From the NCBI RefSeq assembly GCF_014174355.1, contig NZ_JABEQF010000010.1, forward strand, positions 55,397 through 119,396: DNA of 64,000 nt, written 5' to 3'. Source of the stretch: Gluconacetobacter azotocaptans (GTDB lineage: Bacteria > Pseudomonadota > Alphaproteobacteria > Acetobacterales > Acetobacteraceae). A program made the translations under genes and the position numbers. Under the pieces are notes generated by a model. It searched no databases. It had not been told where the DNA came from and saw only the letters and a list, made by a program, of their open reading frames with translations. Shown here piece by piece: positions 1-8,969 of the stretch (its first letter is position 1; each line of letters begins with the position of its first letter).

Positions 1-209
1 GCGATCTGATGTGGGTGGTCGGCGTCCAGGCGGAACGTGGCGGCAAGCTGGTCATCGACATAGAGTCGGGATATTTCCGACACTTCAGACTGGGCCCGCA
101 TATCGACCACGACGAACGACCCGGCACGGGCCTGCCGCAGCGGTGCCGCCAGGGCCAGGCCGGCCAACACGACGCAAACGCATATCCGTGGACGGACGGG
201 AACGTTCAT
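1..209 (-). CDS. Secreted protein of unknown function (partial, N-terminus only)
   Basis: A leftward reading frame begins with ATG at 207-209 and runs off the window edge after 69 codons. It opens with a basic stretch (MNVPVRPR) and a hydrophobic Ala/Leu/Val segment ending APLRQARAG, which reads as a signal peptide. The mature part starts SFVVVDMRAQSEVSEIS and is probably periplasmic or secreted. It is divergent from prmC with about 30 bp between starts. No family is recognisable from 69 residues. Confidence 0.55.
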   Translation of the reverse strand, partial: MNVPVRPRICVCVVLAGLALAAPLRQARAGSFVVVDMRAQSEVSEISRLYVDDQLAATFRLDADHPHQI

Positions 210-240
210 GGAGGCAAGATTAGGATGGATCATCGTTGAA

Positions 241-1113
241 ATGAAAGGGGCGGATACAGCAGGCCATCAGGTGCCGGGGCCGCTTCTGGCCGAAGGGACC
301 GAACGGCTGCGGGCGGCCGGGCTGGACAATCCACGGCGCGAGGCGCGGCTGCTGATGGCCCATGTCCTGCGGACCGACCTTGCGGGCCTGCTGGCGCGGC
401 AAAATGTGGACATGGCGGCAAGCCGGGCGTTCTTCGATGCGGTCGGCCGCCGCGCGGCGCATGAACCGATCGCCTATATTACCGGTCATGCCGGTTTCTG
501 GTCCCTGGATCTGGAAACCTCGCCGGCCACCCTCATTCCGCGTCCCGACAGCGAAACGCTGATCGAGGCCCTGCTGCACCACCGCCCGGATCGCGCATCG
601 GTTCGCAGCGTGCTGGACCTGGGAACGGGCACGGGCTGCCTGTTGCTGGCCGCCTTGTCCGAATATGACGACGCCTGGGGGCTCGGGGTCGATATCGCGC
701 CTGACGCCGCCCGTCTGGCCGCCCGTAATGCCCGCCGTACAGGGCTGGGGGCGCGATGTGCCATGATCAACGGCAGTTGGACGTCGGCGATCCAGGACAG
801 GTTCGACGTCGTATTCAGCAACCCACCCTACATTCCGCACGGGGATCTGCCTGGGCTGATGCCCGACGTGCGCGACCACGAACCCCCACGGGCGCTGGAT
901 GGCGGGATGGACGGGCTGGACGCCTACCGTATTCTGACGGCTGCCTTACCGTCGCTTCTGGCGCATGGCGGCATTGCGATTTTCGAAATCGGGATCGGTC
1001 AGGAACGCGACATGCCGATGCTGGCGCGGCAGGCGGGGCTGGAAATCCTGGACGTCCGTGCCGATCTGGGCGGTATTCCGCGTGCAGTCCTGATGCAGAA
1101 TTGCAGGTGTTGA
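241..1113 (+). CDS. prmC: Peptide chain release factor N5-glutamine methyltransferase
   Basis: PrmC (HemK) uses SAM to methylate the GGQ glutamine of the release factors RF1 and RF2. The 290-residue product has the family layout: a small helical N-terminal domain, then a Rossmann methyltransferase domain. The SAM motif DLGTGTG lies near residue 125, and the diagnostic substrate-binding NPPYIP motif near 194. I prefer ATG 241, because the ATG at 208 overlaps the start codon of the divergent gene; neither start has a strong Shine-Dalgarno. In many alphaproteobacteria prmC sits beside a DUF4167 gene, as here. Confidence 0.93.
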   Translation: MKGADTAGHQVPGPLLAEGTERLRAAGLDNPRREARLLMAHVLRTDLAGLLARQNVDMAASRAFFDAVGRRAAHEPIAYITGHAGFWSLDLETSPATLIPRPDSETLIEALLHHRPDRASVRSVLDLGTGTGCLLLAALSEYDDAWGLGVDIAPDAARLAARNARRTGLGARCAMINGSWTSAIQDRFDVVFSNPPYIPHGDLPGLMPDVRDHEPPRALDGGMDGLDAYRILTAALPSLLAHGGIAIFEIGIGQERDMPMLARQAGLEILDVRADLGGIPRAVLMQNCRC

Positions 1114-1125
1114 ACAAAAAACCAT

Positions 1126-1154
1126 TTGGCAGAGCGTGTATAAGGGAATAAATT
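1126..1154 (+). promoter_or_regulatory. Candidate sigma-70 promoter for the DUF4167 gene
   Basis: TTGGCA at 1126-1131 and TAAATT at 1149-1154 are separated by exactly 17 bp, a good vegetative promoter match in the gap after prmC. Transcription from here would give the next gene a 5' leader of about 200 nt. Called by eye from spacing and consensus only. Confidence 0.4.
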
Positions 1155-1385
1155 GCCCGTGGAATGCCGGCAGGGGGCGTATGGCTCCTCATAGCTGCCG
1201 CGTCCCGATCCTGAACGCATGACAATGGATCTGACCGCAAAGGCGGCAGAAAACTGCGATCGTTGCGTAGGGCGATGGGATCACATGCCGGGTGGTATGC
1301 CGGGCACCCAAAATGGCAATAGGGGACAGGTGGTCCCGACGGTTCCCCGATGGCGACCGTTAACAGGAAAGTGCTGCGACAGCTT

Positions 1386-1829
1386 ATGAACATGAAACGC
1401 ATGCGAGGCCGTCACCATCGTACGGGCGGCAGCAGTGGCGGCGGTGGCGGTAGTGTACGCCAGCAGAACGGCCAGATCCCGCTGAACCGGAACCATGTGT
1501 TCGACAGCAATGGCCCTGATCTGCGTATTCGCGGAACGGCCCAGCAGTTGTTTGAAAAATATCTGCAACTGGGCCGCGACGCCAGCGGTTCGGGCGACCG
1601 GGTCATGGCGGAAGCCTACTTCCAGCATGCCGAACATTATTTCCGCATTCTCAACGCCATGACCCAGGCGGCGCAGCAGAACCAGCAGGAACGCCAGGCG
1701 CGTCAGCGTCCCGCCGCCGCCGCCGCCAGCGATGACAGCGAGGGCGACGTGCCTGCGCCGGCCGAAGACGTGTCGAATGACAAGGGCAAGCCGCAGGCCG
1801 ACGTGGAACTGGCTTCGGCCGAGGTCTGA
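1386..1829 (+). CDS. DUF4167 domain-containing protein
   Basis: About 147 residues. A basic N-terminus (KRMRGRHHR) is followed by a Gly/Ser-rich linker. Then comes the conserved DUF4167 segment near residues 40-90 (NHVFDSNGPDLRIRGTAQQLFEKY...DPV-like AEAYFQHAEHYFRI). The tail is low-complexity, rich in Ala, Gln, Asp and Glu. Cellular function is not established; the basic head suggests RNA or nucleic-acid contact (inference). ATG 1350 and ATG 1392 are alternative starts. It follows prmC, a common alphaproteobacterial neighbour. Confidence 0.82.
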   Translation: MNMKRMRGRHHRTGGSSGGGGGSVRQQNGQIPLNRNHVFDSNGPDLRIRGTAQQLFEKYLQLGRDASGSGDRVMAEAYFQHAEHYFRILNAMTQAAQQNQQERQARQRPAAAAASDDSEGDVPAPAEDVSNDKGKPQADVELASAEV

Positions 1830-1842
1830 CCTTCCCCCGCAA

Positions 1843-1874
1843 GGCCTGCCCGGAACATATGCTCCGGGCAGGCC
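1843..1874. terminator. Perfect 12-bp hairpin between convergent genes
   Basis: GGCCTGCCCGGA (1843-1854) and TCCGGGCAGGCC (1863-1874) form a perfect 12-bp stem with an 8-nt loop. It lies between the stop of the DUF4167 gene and the stop of bioA. There is no T-run on either side, so it is not a classical intrinsic terminator, but its position fits a bidirectional 3'-end structure. Confidence 0.5.
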
Positions 1875-1884
1875 CGATCGCGGA

Positions 1885-3171
1885 TCAGGCGGGATCGGAC
1901 AATACGGTCCGGATGGCGCGGGTTAGCTGCGCCAGTTCCACCGGTACGATGGTAAAGGATGGCGTCAGATAGACGATCGTCCGGAATGGGCGGATCCAGA
2001 CGCCCTGGCCGACAAGGCGCGCCTTCAGGCGATTCATATCCTCGATCCGGTCCAGTTCCACGACGCCGATGGCCCCCATGACCCGCACATCCCGGACGCC
2101 CGGCAGGCTGCGACACGGCTCCAGTTCCGTGCGCATCTGCGTGCCGATCGCCGCGATCTGTTCCAGGCGCGGTTCGCGCTCGAACAGGTCCAGCGACGCG
2201 TTGGCGCAGGCGCAGGCCAGTGGGTTGGCCATGAAGGTCGGACCGTGCATCAGGGCATGGAGCGGATCGTCGGACAGAAATGCCTCATGGACATGCCGCC
2301 GGGCGACGGTCGCGGCCAGGGGAACGGTGCCGCCCGACAGCGCCTTCGACAGCGTCACGATATCGGGCACCACCCCGGCCTGCTGGCAGGCGAAGAATGT
2401 ACCTGTGCGTCCGAACCCGGTGAAGATTTCGTCGAAGATCAACAGGATGCCATGGCGATCGGCGAGGGTGCGCAGACGGCGCAGGGTCGCCGGATCGTGG
2501 AAGACCATTCCGCCCGCGCCCTGAACCAATGGTTCGACCAGGATCGCCGCCACATTCTCACCTTCGGTGGTCAGCAGCGCGTCCAGCGCCGCCCGCGATG
2601 CGTCGTCGCGGGGCAGGTCGGCGATGAAGTGGGTCGGCAGGACCCCTGAAAACAGGCTGTGCATCCCTTCCTCGGGGTCGCAGACGGCCATCGTTGCCAG
2701 CGTGTCCCCATGGTAGCCGCCACGAAACGCCACCAGGCGGGTGCGCCGGCTTTCGCCCCGGTTCAGCCAGTACTGGATCGCCATCTTGATGGCGACCTCG
2801 ACGGCGACCGAACCGGAATCGGTGAAGAACACGCGCTCCAGGTCGCCCGGCAGCAGGTCGGCCAGGCGACGCGCCAGACGCAGCGCCGGTTCATGCACCA
2901 GTCCGCCGAACATGACATGCGGCATGCGCGCCAACTGTTCGATGGCGGCCTGCCGGATGTAGGGGTGGTTATACCCGTGGCAGGCCGTCCACCAGGACGC
3001 GATACCGTCGATCAGTTCGCGACCATCGGCCAGGCGGATCCGGCAGCCGTCGGTCGCGACGGCGGCCAGCGGGGGCGATGCCGTTTGCATCTGCGTGTAG
3101 GGCAGCCAGATATGGGGCAATCCGGCCTCGAACCAGTCCGGCGCGGTCATCGCTGCGTCCTCCGACATCAT
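1885..3171 (-). CDS. bioA: Adenosylmethionine--8-amino-7-oxononanoate aminotransferase
   Basis: BioA is the PLP-dependent transaminase that turns KAPA into DAPA, with SAM as amino donor, in biotin synthesis. The product is about 428 residues. It shows the substrate-side signature LPYTQMQT near the N-terminus, a Gly-rich PLP phosphate site (DSGSVAVEVAIKMA), IFDEIFTGFGRTG, and the Schiff-base lysine in TLSKALSGG (about K276). Possible starts are ATG 3171, 3168 or 3150; 3171 leaves only 48 bp to the divergent bioF. The two transcripts probably share a compact divergent promoter. I see no BioR- or BirA-type operator in the gap. Confidence 0.95.
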   Translation of the reverse strand: MMSEDAAMTAPDWFEAGLPHIWLPYTQMQTASPPLAAVATDGCRIRLADGRELIDGIASWWTACHGYNHPYIRQAAIEQLARMPHVMFGGLVHEPALRLARRLADLLPGDLERVFFTDSGSVAVEVAIKMAIQYWLNRGESRRTRLVAFRGGYHGDTLATMAVCDPEEGMHSLFSGVLPTHFIADLPRDDASRAALDALLTTEGENVAAILVEPLVQGAGGMVFHDPATLRRLRTLADRHGILLIFDEIFTGFGRTGTFFACQQAGVVPDIVTLSKALSGGTVPLAATVARRHVHEAFLSDDPLHALMHGPTFMANPLACACANASLDLFEREPRLEQIAAIGTQMRTELEPCRSLPGVRDVRVMGAIGVVELDRIEDMNRLKARLVGQGVWIRPFRTIVYLTPSFTIVPVELAQLTRAIRTVLSDPA

Positions 3172-3219
3172 AGACGGGAATTGACCGGCACCCTGGGGTC
3201 CGGCAGAAAACGTCGCTTC

Positions 3220-4416
3220 ATGACCCGTTTCGATCCTTTTTTCCAGAGCGCCCTGGACGACCTGTCCCGACGACAGGTGCGTCGCAGCCTGTCGCCGGTC
3301 GAGCGGGAGGGGCCGGTGGTCGTCCGCAGGGACGGCGCAAGGCTGCTGAATTTTTCGTCGAACGATTATCTGGGCCTGTCCTGGCATCCTGCCCTGCGCC
3401 AGCGCGCTGCGGAATGGACCGACCGGTTCGGAACCGGCAGCGGTGCGTCGCGGCTGGTGACGGGCACCAGCGCGCAGCATCTGGCGGTCGAGGACAAGCT
3501 GGCCCGTTTCAAGGGCACGGAGGCCGCCCTGCTGCTGGCGTCGGGCTGGCAGGCTAATGCCGCCGTCCTGCCGGCCTTGTTCCGCCTGTCGGTCGAGCAG
3601 ACCGGTGCCCCGGCCCTGGTCTTTACCGACCGGCTGAACCACGCCAGCCTGCATCACGGCTGCCTGGCCGCCGGCGTAAGGCAGATCCGCTTCGCGCATA
3701 ACGATCTCGACCATCTTCAACGGCTTCTGGAACAGAGGCGCACCGAGGCCGGCCTGCGCTTCTTCGTGACCGAAAGCGTGTTCAGCATGGATGGCGACCG
3801 TGCGGACGTCGCGGCCCTGCGCGCTCTGGCCGATCGGCACGACGCCTTCGTGTATCTGGACGAGGCCCATGCGACCGGCGTCCTGGGGCCCGGCGGCCGG
3901 GGATTGTCCGTCGCGGCCGGCGGCGTCGACCTGACCATGGGAACGTTCAGCAAGGCCCTGGGCGGGTTCGGCGCCTATATCGCGGGGTCACGGGCGCTGT
4001 GCGACTGGCTGATCAGCACCTGTTCGGGATTCATCTATACGACGTCCCTGCCGCCGGGGGTACTGGGCGCGATCGACGCGGCGCTCGACCTCGTGCCCAG
4101 TCTGGACCATGAACGCCGCCGTCTGGCCGACATGGCTGACCGGGTGCGGTCGAGCGTCGCGGCGCTGGGGCTGTCCACGGGGGCGTCCAGCACCCAGATC
4201 GTCCCGATCATGGTAGGGCAGTCCGGAGCGGCGCTGGCCCTGGCAGAGGCAATGGCGGCGCGCGGCATCGTCGGCACGGCGATCCGACCACCGACGGTAC
4301 CAGCGGGCGGCGCCCGCATCCGCCTCGCGCTCAGCGCTGCACATGAGGACGACATGATCGACAGCCTGCTGCATGCGCTGGGCGCCGCCGTGAAGGAGCT
4401 CGGCCTTGGCATCTGA
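3220..4416 (+). CDS. bioF: 8-amino-7-oxononanoate synthase
   Basis: BioF condenses pimeloyl-ACP (or -CoA) with L-alanine to give KAPA, the first step of biotin ring assembly. The 398-residue product is a fold-type I PLP enzyme of the alpha-oxoamine synthase family. It has NFSSNDYLGLS near the N-terminus, the FGTGSGASRLVTGT glycine-rich loop, DEAHATGVLG, and the PLP lysine in TFSKALGG (K245). It heads the rightward block bioF-bioH-like-bioCD; its stop overlaps the next gene by 11 bp. Confidence 0.95.
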   Translation: MTRFDPFFQSALDDLSRRQVRRSLSPVEREGPVVVRRDGARLLNFSSNDYLGLSWHPALRQRAAEWTDRFGTGSGASRLVTGTSAQHLAVEDKLARFKGTEAALLLASGWQANAAVLPALFRLSVEQTGAPALVFTDRLNHASLHHGCLAAGVRQIRFAHNDLDHLQRLLEQRRTEAGLRFFVTESVFSMDGDRADVAALRALADRHDAFVYLDEAHATGVLGPGGRGLSVAAGGVDLTMGTFSKALGGFGAYIAGSRALCDWLISTCSGFIYTTSLPPGVLGAIDAALDLVPSLDHERRRLADMADRVRSSVAALGLSTGASSTQIVPIMVGQSGAALALAEAMAARGIVGTAIRPPTVPAGGARIRLALSAAHEDDMIDSLLHALGAAVKELGLGI

Positions 4417-5107
4417 TGCGCCGGATGGGGCCGGAACGGCATCCGTGCCCGGCCTCCTGTTCGTGCATGGGTGGGGATTTGACCCCGATTTCTGGACCCC
4501 CGTGCGCTCCGCTTTGGGCAGGGCAGACGGAATCGACCTCGATTTCGGATTTTTCGGGCCGGAACGGATGGCGGCGCGCCCGGCACGCCCCTTCGTGGCC
4601 GTCGGTCATTCGCTGGGGGCGTTGTGGCTGCTGCGCCATCGCCCCGAAAGGTGCATCGGGATGGTGCTGATCAACGGCTTTGCCCGCTTCAGCGCGGCAG
4701 CGGATTTTCCCCCGGGTGTACCGCCCCGCGTCGTCGGGCGCATGATCCAGGGGCTGGAACAGAATCCCGACGACGTTGTCCTGACATTCCGCCGTCGCGC
4801 GGGAATCGCCGCCGGCCTGCCGGGTCCGGCGCAGGCCGGGCGACTGGCGGCCGGACTGGCGATGCTGCGTGACGAAGACGCCCGCCCTGCACTGGACGAG
4901 AGAGCGAGCAGCGCGATTCTGCCGCCCATGACCGTTCTTGCCGGGCAGGACGATCCGATCGTGACGGCCGACATGACACGGGCCAGTTTCAGCACAGGCA
5001 TGCCGATCGAATGGGTGGCGGATGGCGGACATCTTCTGCCGTTGACCCACCCGGACATCTGCGCCGCCACCATATCGCGGATGACGCAACGGAGCAGGGC
5101 CGCATGA
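4406..5107 (+). CDS. BioH-like alpha/beta hydrolase (pimeloyl-ACP methyl ester esterase candidate)
   Basis: A 233-residue alpha/beta hydrolase beginning at TTG 4406, inside the end of bioF, with AAGGAG seven bases upstream. The oxyanion motif HGWGFDPDFW is followed by the nucleophile elbow GHSLG (S69), an acid in AGQDDP (about D182) and a histidine in GGHLLPLTHP (H209). In biotin synthesis such an esterase removes the methyl group from pimeloyl-ACP methyl ester, ending the BioC-started priming cycle. Position between bioF and bioC supports that role. Several non-homologous esterases fill this slot in bacteria, so the exact type is not settled here. Confidence 0.82.
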   Translation: MASDAPDGAGTASVPGLLFVHGWGFDPDFWTPVRSALGRADGIDLDFGFFGPERMAARPARPFVAVGHSLGALWLLRHRPERCIGMVLINGFARFSAAADFPPGVPPRVVGRMIQGLEQNPDDVVLTFRRRAGIAAGLPGPAQAGRLAAGLAMLRDEDARPALDERASSAILPPMTVLAGQDDPIVTADMTRASFSTGMPIEWVADGGHLLPLTHPDICAATISRMTQRSRAA

Positions 5108-6525
5108 CGACACGCCGCCAAGCCATCGCCGCACGATTCGGCGGTGCCGAATCGTACGATGCCGCCGCCCGTGTCCAGTTTCTGGTGGCGCGCCGGCTGG
5201 CCGACCGCATTGCATCGGCGTATCCCGCCACCCGCCCGCCGGCCCGCATCCTGGAAATCGGATGCGGCACCGGCTTCCTGAGCGACATGCTGCGCCGGAT
5301 GTTCCCCGATGCCGCCCTGACGGTAACCGACCTGGCCCCCGCGATGGTTGAACGCGCGCGGCGGCGGCTGGCCCCGCTGGGGGGCGATACCCGTTTCCTG
5401 GCGATGGACGCGGAAGACCCCGCCCTGGCGGGGGAGAGCTTCGACCTGGTCTGTTCCAGCCTGGCGATGCAATGGTTCGCGGACCGCGCGGGGACGTTAA
5501 GCCGGTTGTCCGACCTGCTGGCGCCGGGGGGTACCCTGGCGCTGTCCACCCTGTGCGCCGGCAGTTTCGCCGAATGGCGCGCGGCCTACACCCGGCGGGG
5601 CCTGGATTGCCCGATGGCATCCTATCCGGACGTGCGCCATCTGGATGCGGACAGGCCCTGGCCGCTTCAGGGCGGATGGGACAGAGAGACCATCCTCGAT
5701 CGGCCGGCCACGGCCCTCGGTTTCGTGCGGGAACTGCGCCAGATCGGCGCCTCGCTCCCGCGCGAGGGGGCACGGCCCGCCGACCCGGGCACGTTACGGC
5801 GCCTCCTCGGCGATCTGGGGCAGGGCGGAGCGATCACCGCGACCTATGAAATCGGCTACGGGCTTTTTCGCAGGCCGGTGCGGCAGGGTGTTTTCGTCAC
5901 CGGCACGGATACCGGCGTCGGCAAGACGCTGGTGTCGGCGTGCCTGCTGCGGGCGTGGGATGCGTCCTACTGGAAACCGCTGCAAACCGGCATTGCCGAG
6001 GAGACCGCCGACAGCGACACGGTCACGGCGCTGGCCGGCCTGGACGCCGCGCGACTGCACGCGCCTGCGGCAGTCCTGGCGGCGCCCCTGTCGCCCTTCG
6101 ATGCAGCCGAACGGGAAGGAACTGCGATCAAGGCCGAGGCCATCGCCCTGCCGCCCGCGATCGACGACAGGCCGTTGGTCGTCGAGGGGGCAGGGGGGGT
6201 CATGGTTCCCGTCAGCGCCGACTGCATGATGATCGATCTGATCGCCCGCTTCGCGCTGCCGGTGGTGCTGGTCGCGCGCAGCCAGTTGGGCACGATCAAC
6301 CATACGTTGATGAGTTTGTCGGCCCTGCGGCAAAAGGGGATCGCGGTGGCCGGCGTGATCCTGAACGGACCGCCGTCCCCCGAGGCCCGGCGGGCGATTA
6401 CTTTATTCGGCGAGGCCCGAATCCTGGCGGAATTTCCGCATCTGGACAGAATCGGACCGGAACAGATCGGACACCTGGCCGGGATGCTGCCATCCTTCGA
6501 CGCCCTGTGGCAGGAACGCGTTTAA
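5104..6525 (+). CDS. bioCD: Fused malonyl-ACP O-methyltransferase (BioC) and dethiobiotin synthetase (BioD)
   Basis: One 473-residue frame carries two normally separate biotin enzymes. Residues about 1-258 are a SAM methyltransferase like BioC: RFGGAESYDAAARVQ at the start, EIGCGTGFLSD at 51, and SSLAMQWF, which is typical of BioC. From about 262 follows a complete BioD: P-loop GTDTGVGKT at 267-275, YWKPLQTG, and EGAGGVMVPV. BioC methylates malonyl-ACP to start pimelate synthesis; BioD carboxylates DAPA with ATP and CO2. The ATG overlaps the stop of the preceding esterase gene (ATGA), implying translational coupling. No stop or frameshift separates the halves. bioB is not in this cluster. Confidence 0.92.
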   Translation: MTTRRQAIAARFGGAESYDAAARVQFLVARRLADRIASAYPATRPPARILEIGCGTGFLSDMLRRMFPDAALTVTDLAPAMVERARRRLAPLGGDTRFLAMDAEDPALAGESFDLVCSSLAMQWFADRAGTLSRLSDLLAPGGTLALSTLCAGSFAEWRAAYTRRGLDCPMASYPDVRHLDADRPWPLQGGWDRETILDRPATALGFVRELRQIGASLPREGARPADPGTLRRLLGDLGQGGAITATYEIGYGLFRRPVRQGVFVTGTDTGVGKTLVSACLLRAWDASYWKPLQTGIAEETADSDTVTALAGLDAARLHAPAAVLAAPLSPFDAAEREGTAIKAEAIALPPAIDDRPLVVEGAGGVMVPVSADCMMIDLIARFALPVVLVARSQLGTINHTLMSLSALRQKGIAVAGVILNGPPSPEARRAITLFGEARILAEFPHLDRIGPEQIGHLAGMLPSFDALWQERV

Positions 6526-6535
6526 GCGGTCGTTT

Positions 6536-7252
6536 CTAATACTGCCGCAGCAGGCCGACCAGCAGGCCCTGGATACGCACGCGATCCGATGGAACGATGC
6601 GGGATTCATAGCGCGCATTGGCCGGTTCCAGGGCAATCGTGCTGCCGCGCCGGCGCAACCGCTTCAGCGTGACCTCAAGATCGTCGATCAGCGCAACGAC
6701 GATCTGCCCGTTGTCGGCCGTATCGCTTTGCCGGATGATGACCGTGTCGCCATCCAGGATCCCGGCTTCAATCATCGAATCGCCCGCAACCTCAAGCGCG
6801 TAATGGTCGCCCTGGCTCAGCAGGGTCAGCGGGACCTCGATCTGCGCACCGGTGTCGCGCATGGCTTCGATCGGCTGGCCGGCCGCGATCCGCCCATAGA
6901 ACGGCAGATTGATGGCCCCGGCTTCGGTCGCGACATGGGCTCCGGTCAGGCGGCCGGCGAAATCGCCCTTGATGACGTTGGGCACGAAGGCCTCGGCCGG
7001 CAGCGGGGCAGGCGGGTCTTCCTGCGGTGGCGGCGCGATTTCAGGCAAGCGCAGTACCTCCAGTGCGCGGGCACGGTGGTGGCGCCGTTTCAGGAAGTCG
7101 CGTTCCTCCAGTGCAGAAATCAGGCGATGGATTCCGGATTTGGAACGCAGGTTCAGCGCATCCTTCATTTCGTCGAAGGATGGGGAAAAACCCGTCTGCT
7201 TCAGGTGCCGGTCGATGAACAGCAGGAGTTCATGTTGCTTGCGCGTCAGCAT
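6536..7252 (-). CDS. lexA: SOS repressor LexA
   Basis: LexA represses DNA-damage genes and cleaves itself when RecA is activated. The 238-residue product has the N-terminal winged helix ([21 protein letters not shown]...[17 protein letters not shown]). A proline-rich linker follows, then the S24-type protease domain. Visible catalytic parts are Ser159 in GDSM, Lys197 in VTLKRL, and the self-cleavage bond Ala124-Gly125 in RIAAGQP. It ends 10 bp from the convergent bioCD. Its own promoter carries an SOS box, so it is autoregulated. Confidence 0.97.
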   Translation of the reverse strand: MLTRKQHELLLFIDRHLKQTGFSPSFDEMKDALNLRSKSGIHRLISALEERDFLKRRHHRARALEVLRLPEIAPPPQEDPPAPLPAEAFVPNVIKGDFAGRLTGAHVATEAGAINLPFYGRIAAGQPIEAMRDTGAQIEVPLTLLSQGDHYALEVAGDSMIEAGILDGDTVIIRQSDTADNGQIVVALIDDLEVTLKRLRRRGSTIALEPANARYESRIVPSDRVRIQGLLVGLLRQY

Positions 7253-7335
7253 TGGGGGCCCCCGTGATCGTGCCGTTCCGATGGTTGACCGTTCCGTTGC
7301 CAGAATTTGGAACAAACAGGAAACCTCTTTTAAAT

Positions 7336-7365
7336 GTTCTATATTGGTTCCTGCCTGCCCGTCAA
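7336..7365 (-). promoter_or_regulatory. lexA promoter with overlapping SOS box
   Basis: Read leftward, TTGACG (7360-7365) and TATAGA (7338-7343) are 16 bp apart. The alphaproteobacterial LexA box GTTC-N7-GTTC occupies 7336-7350 (GTTCTATATTGGTTC on the + strand) and covers the -10 element. Bound LexA would block RNA polymerase directly. The leader to the lexA ATG is about 80 nt. Confidence 0.85.
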
Positions 7366-7385
7366 CATCACGGCCTGCCCGAATA

Positions 7386-8594
7386 TCAGATGAACAGATG
7401 GTCCAGCCGGATGATCCGGCACATTTCGCCCTGTTCCGCCGCCGGGGCATGGGGCGGGCGGACAAGCAGCGCCTGGCTGTCGGCCAGGGTCCGCAACATG
7501 GCCGAATCCTGCCGGGAAAACGCCGTCGCGATCAGGCCGCCGTCGTCCGCGCGGGTCACGCTGGCGCGCAAATGGTCCAGCCGCAGGTCATTGGCGGGCA
7601 ACGCGCCACCCAGACGCGCCATATCATGTTCCGCCATCAGGTCCGACCGGCCGGACATCGCCCGAATCGCGGGCAGGATGAACAGAATGCCGCAGACCAG
7701 GGCCGCCACCGGATTGCCAGGCAGGCCCAGGACGGGCAGCCGGCCGATCCGGCCATGCATCAGGGGCTTGCCCGGGCGCATGGCGATCTTCCAGAAATCG
7801 ACTTTGAGCCCGATCCGGCCCAACCCCTCCTGCACCAGGTCATAACGCCCCACACTGGCGCCCCCCGCGGTCAGCAGCAGGTCGGCGGTCTCGAGCCCGC
7901 CGGCCAGGCGCGCGATCTCGGCTGCGTCGTCGCGGGCGGTCGGCAGGATCAGCGGCGTCCCCCCGCAGGCCCGTACCAGCGTGGCCAGCATGGGCGCATT
8001 GGAATTGACGATGCCACCCGGGGGTATGTCCCCCCCTGGCAGGGTGATCTCGTCCCCGGCCGACAGGATCGCGACGACGGGGCGCCGGTGAACCGGCACC
8101 CAGGCATGGTTCGCCGCCGCGATCAGCCCGACCTCGCGCGCCAGGATGTGGCGCCCCGCCGGCACGACCGTCTGCCCCAGCCCGAAATCCTGTCCGCGCT
8201 TCCGGATATGCCGGCCCGCCACCACGTCGGACAGCACGGTGATCCGCTGGTCCGCCTCCACCAGCGCGTTCTCCTGGATCAGGATACTGTCCGCCCCGGT
8301 CGGCACGAGGCTGCCGGTATACAGGCGCACACAGGTGCCGGGTTCCACCCCGCCGTCGAAGGGGTGGCCCGCCGGGCTTTCGCCGATGACGCGCAGCGTG
8401 TCGCCTGACCGGCAGTCCGTCGCGCGGACGGCATAGCCATCCATGGCCGATACATCCGCCGGCGGGTTGTCCAGCCGGGCGCCGATGTCGGTCGCGGCGA
8501 CCCGTCTCCAGGATTCGGCCAGCGGGACCAGCTCGGCTCCCGTCGGCGCAAGGTTCGCCAGAATCCGTTCCTGGGCCTCGGAGACACTCAGCAT
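7386..8594 (-). CDS. moeA: Molybdopterin molybdenumtransferase
   Basis: MoeA inserts molybdate into adenylated molybdopterin to finish the molybdenum cofactor. The 402-residue product opens [17 protein letters not shown]. It has [12 protein letters not shown] near residue 50, RGQDFGLGQ, the MoaB/Mog-like domain with [13 protein letters not shown], and the C-terminal LGLPGNPVA. It lies upstream of lexA in the same direction; moeA-lexA is a common alphaproteobacterial pair. Its usual partner moaC is here 13 kb away next to trpC. Confidence 0.96.
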   Translation of the reverse strand: MLSVSEAQERILANLAPTGAELVPLAESWRRVAATDIGARLDNPPADVSAMDGYAVRATDCRSGDTLRVIGESPAGHPFDGGVEPGTCVRLYTGSLVPTGADSILIQENALVEADQRITVLSDVVAGRHIRKRGQDFGLGQTVVPAGRHILAREVGLIAAANHAWVPVHRRPVVAILSAGDEITLPGGDIPPGGIVNSNAPMLATLVRACGGTPLILPTARDDAAEIARLAGGLETADLLLTAGGASVGRYDLVQEGLGRIGLKVDFWKIAMRPGKPLMHGRIGRLPVLGLPGNPVAALVCGILFILPAIRAMSGRSDLMAEHDMARLGGALPANDLRLDHLRASVTRADDGGLIATAFSRQDSAMLRTLADSQALLVRPPHAPAAEQGEMCRIIRLDHLFI

Positions 8595-8753
8595 CTGTCG
8601 GATTTTCCCTGTTTCCTGGCGGGATCGGCATATATCTTGCCGATTCGCGCGACTAACGCTTGACCTGAGGGCTGTGTATGCGCATTTTCCGCCGACTTGA
8701 ACCACTGCTGCACCTGATTGTTCCAGCAGCGGCGGAGCAGTGCTGAGGATTCC

Positions 8754-8921
8754 ATGGCCAAGACCAACACCATCCAGATCAAGCTCGTCTCGACGGCGGA
8801 CACCGGATACTTCTACGTCACGAAGAAGAACGCCCGTGCCCAGACCGGCAAGCTCGAGATGCGGAAATACGATCCCGTCGCGCGGAAGCATGTCGCCTTC
8901 CGTGAAGCGAAGATCAAATAA
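8754..8921 (+). CDS. rpmG: 50S ribosomal protein L33
   Basis: A 55-residue basic protein, [20 protein letters not shown] followed by [21 protein letters not shown], matching L33 of the large subunit along its whole length. It lacks the zinc-binding CxxC pairs, so it is the C-minus, zinc-independent form. ATG 8754 follows a TGAGGA Shine-Dalgarno. It stands alone and ends at a strong intrinsic terminator. Confidence 0.97.
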   Translation: MAKTNTIQIKLVSTADTGYFYVTKKNARAQTGKLEMRKYDPVARKHVAFREAKIK

Positions 8922-8969
8922 CCCGCTGACGTGTCCACGGGGGGACCTTCCCCCCAAAGGGCATGTCAT

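Noticed and set aside
4331..5773. A 480-codon Arg/Pro-rich frame on the - strand opposite the BioH-like and bioCD genes
   Set aside because: No domain; overlaps genes with clear catalytic motifs on the other strand.
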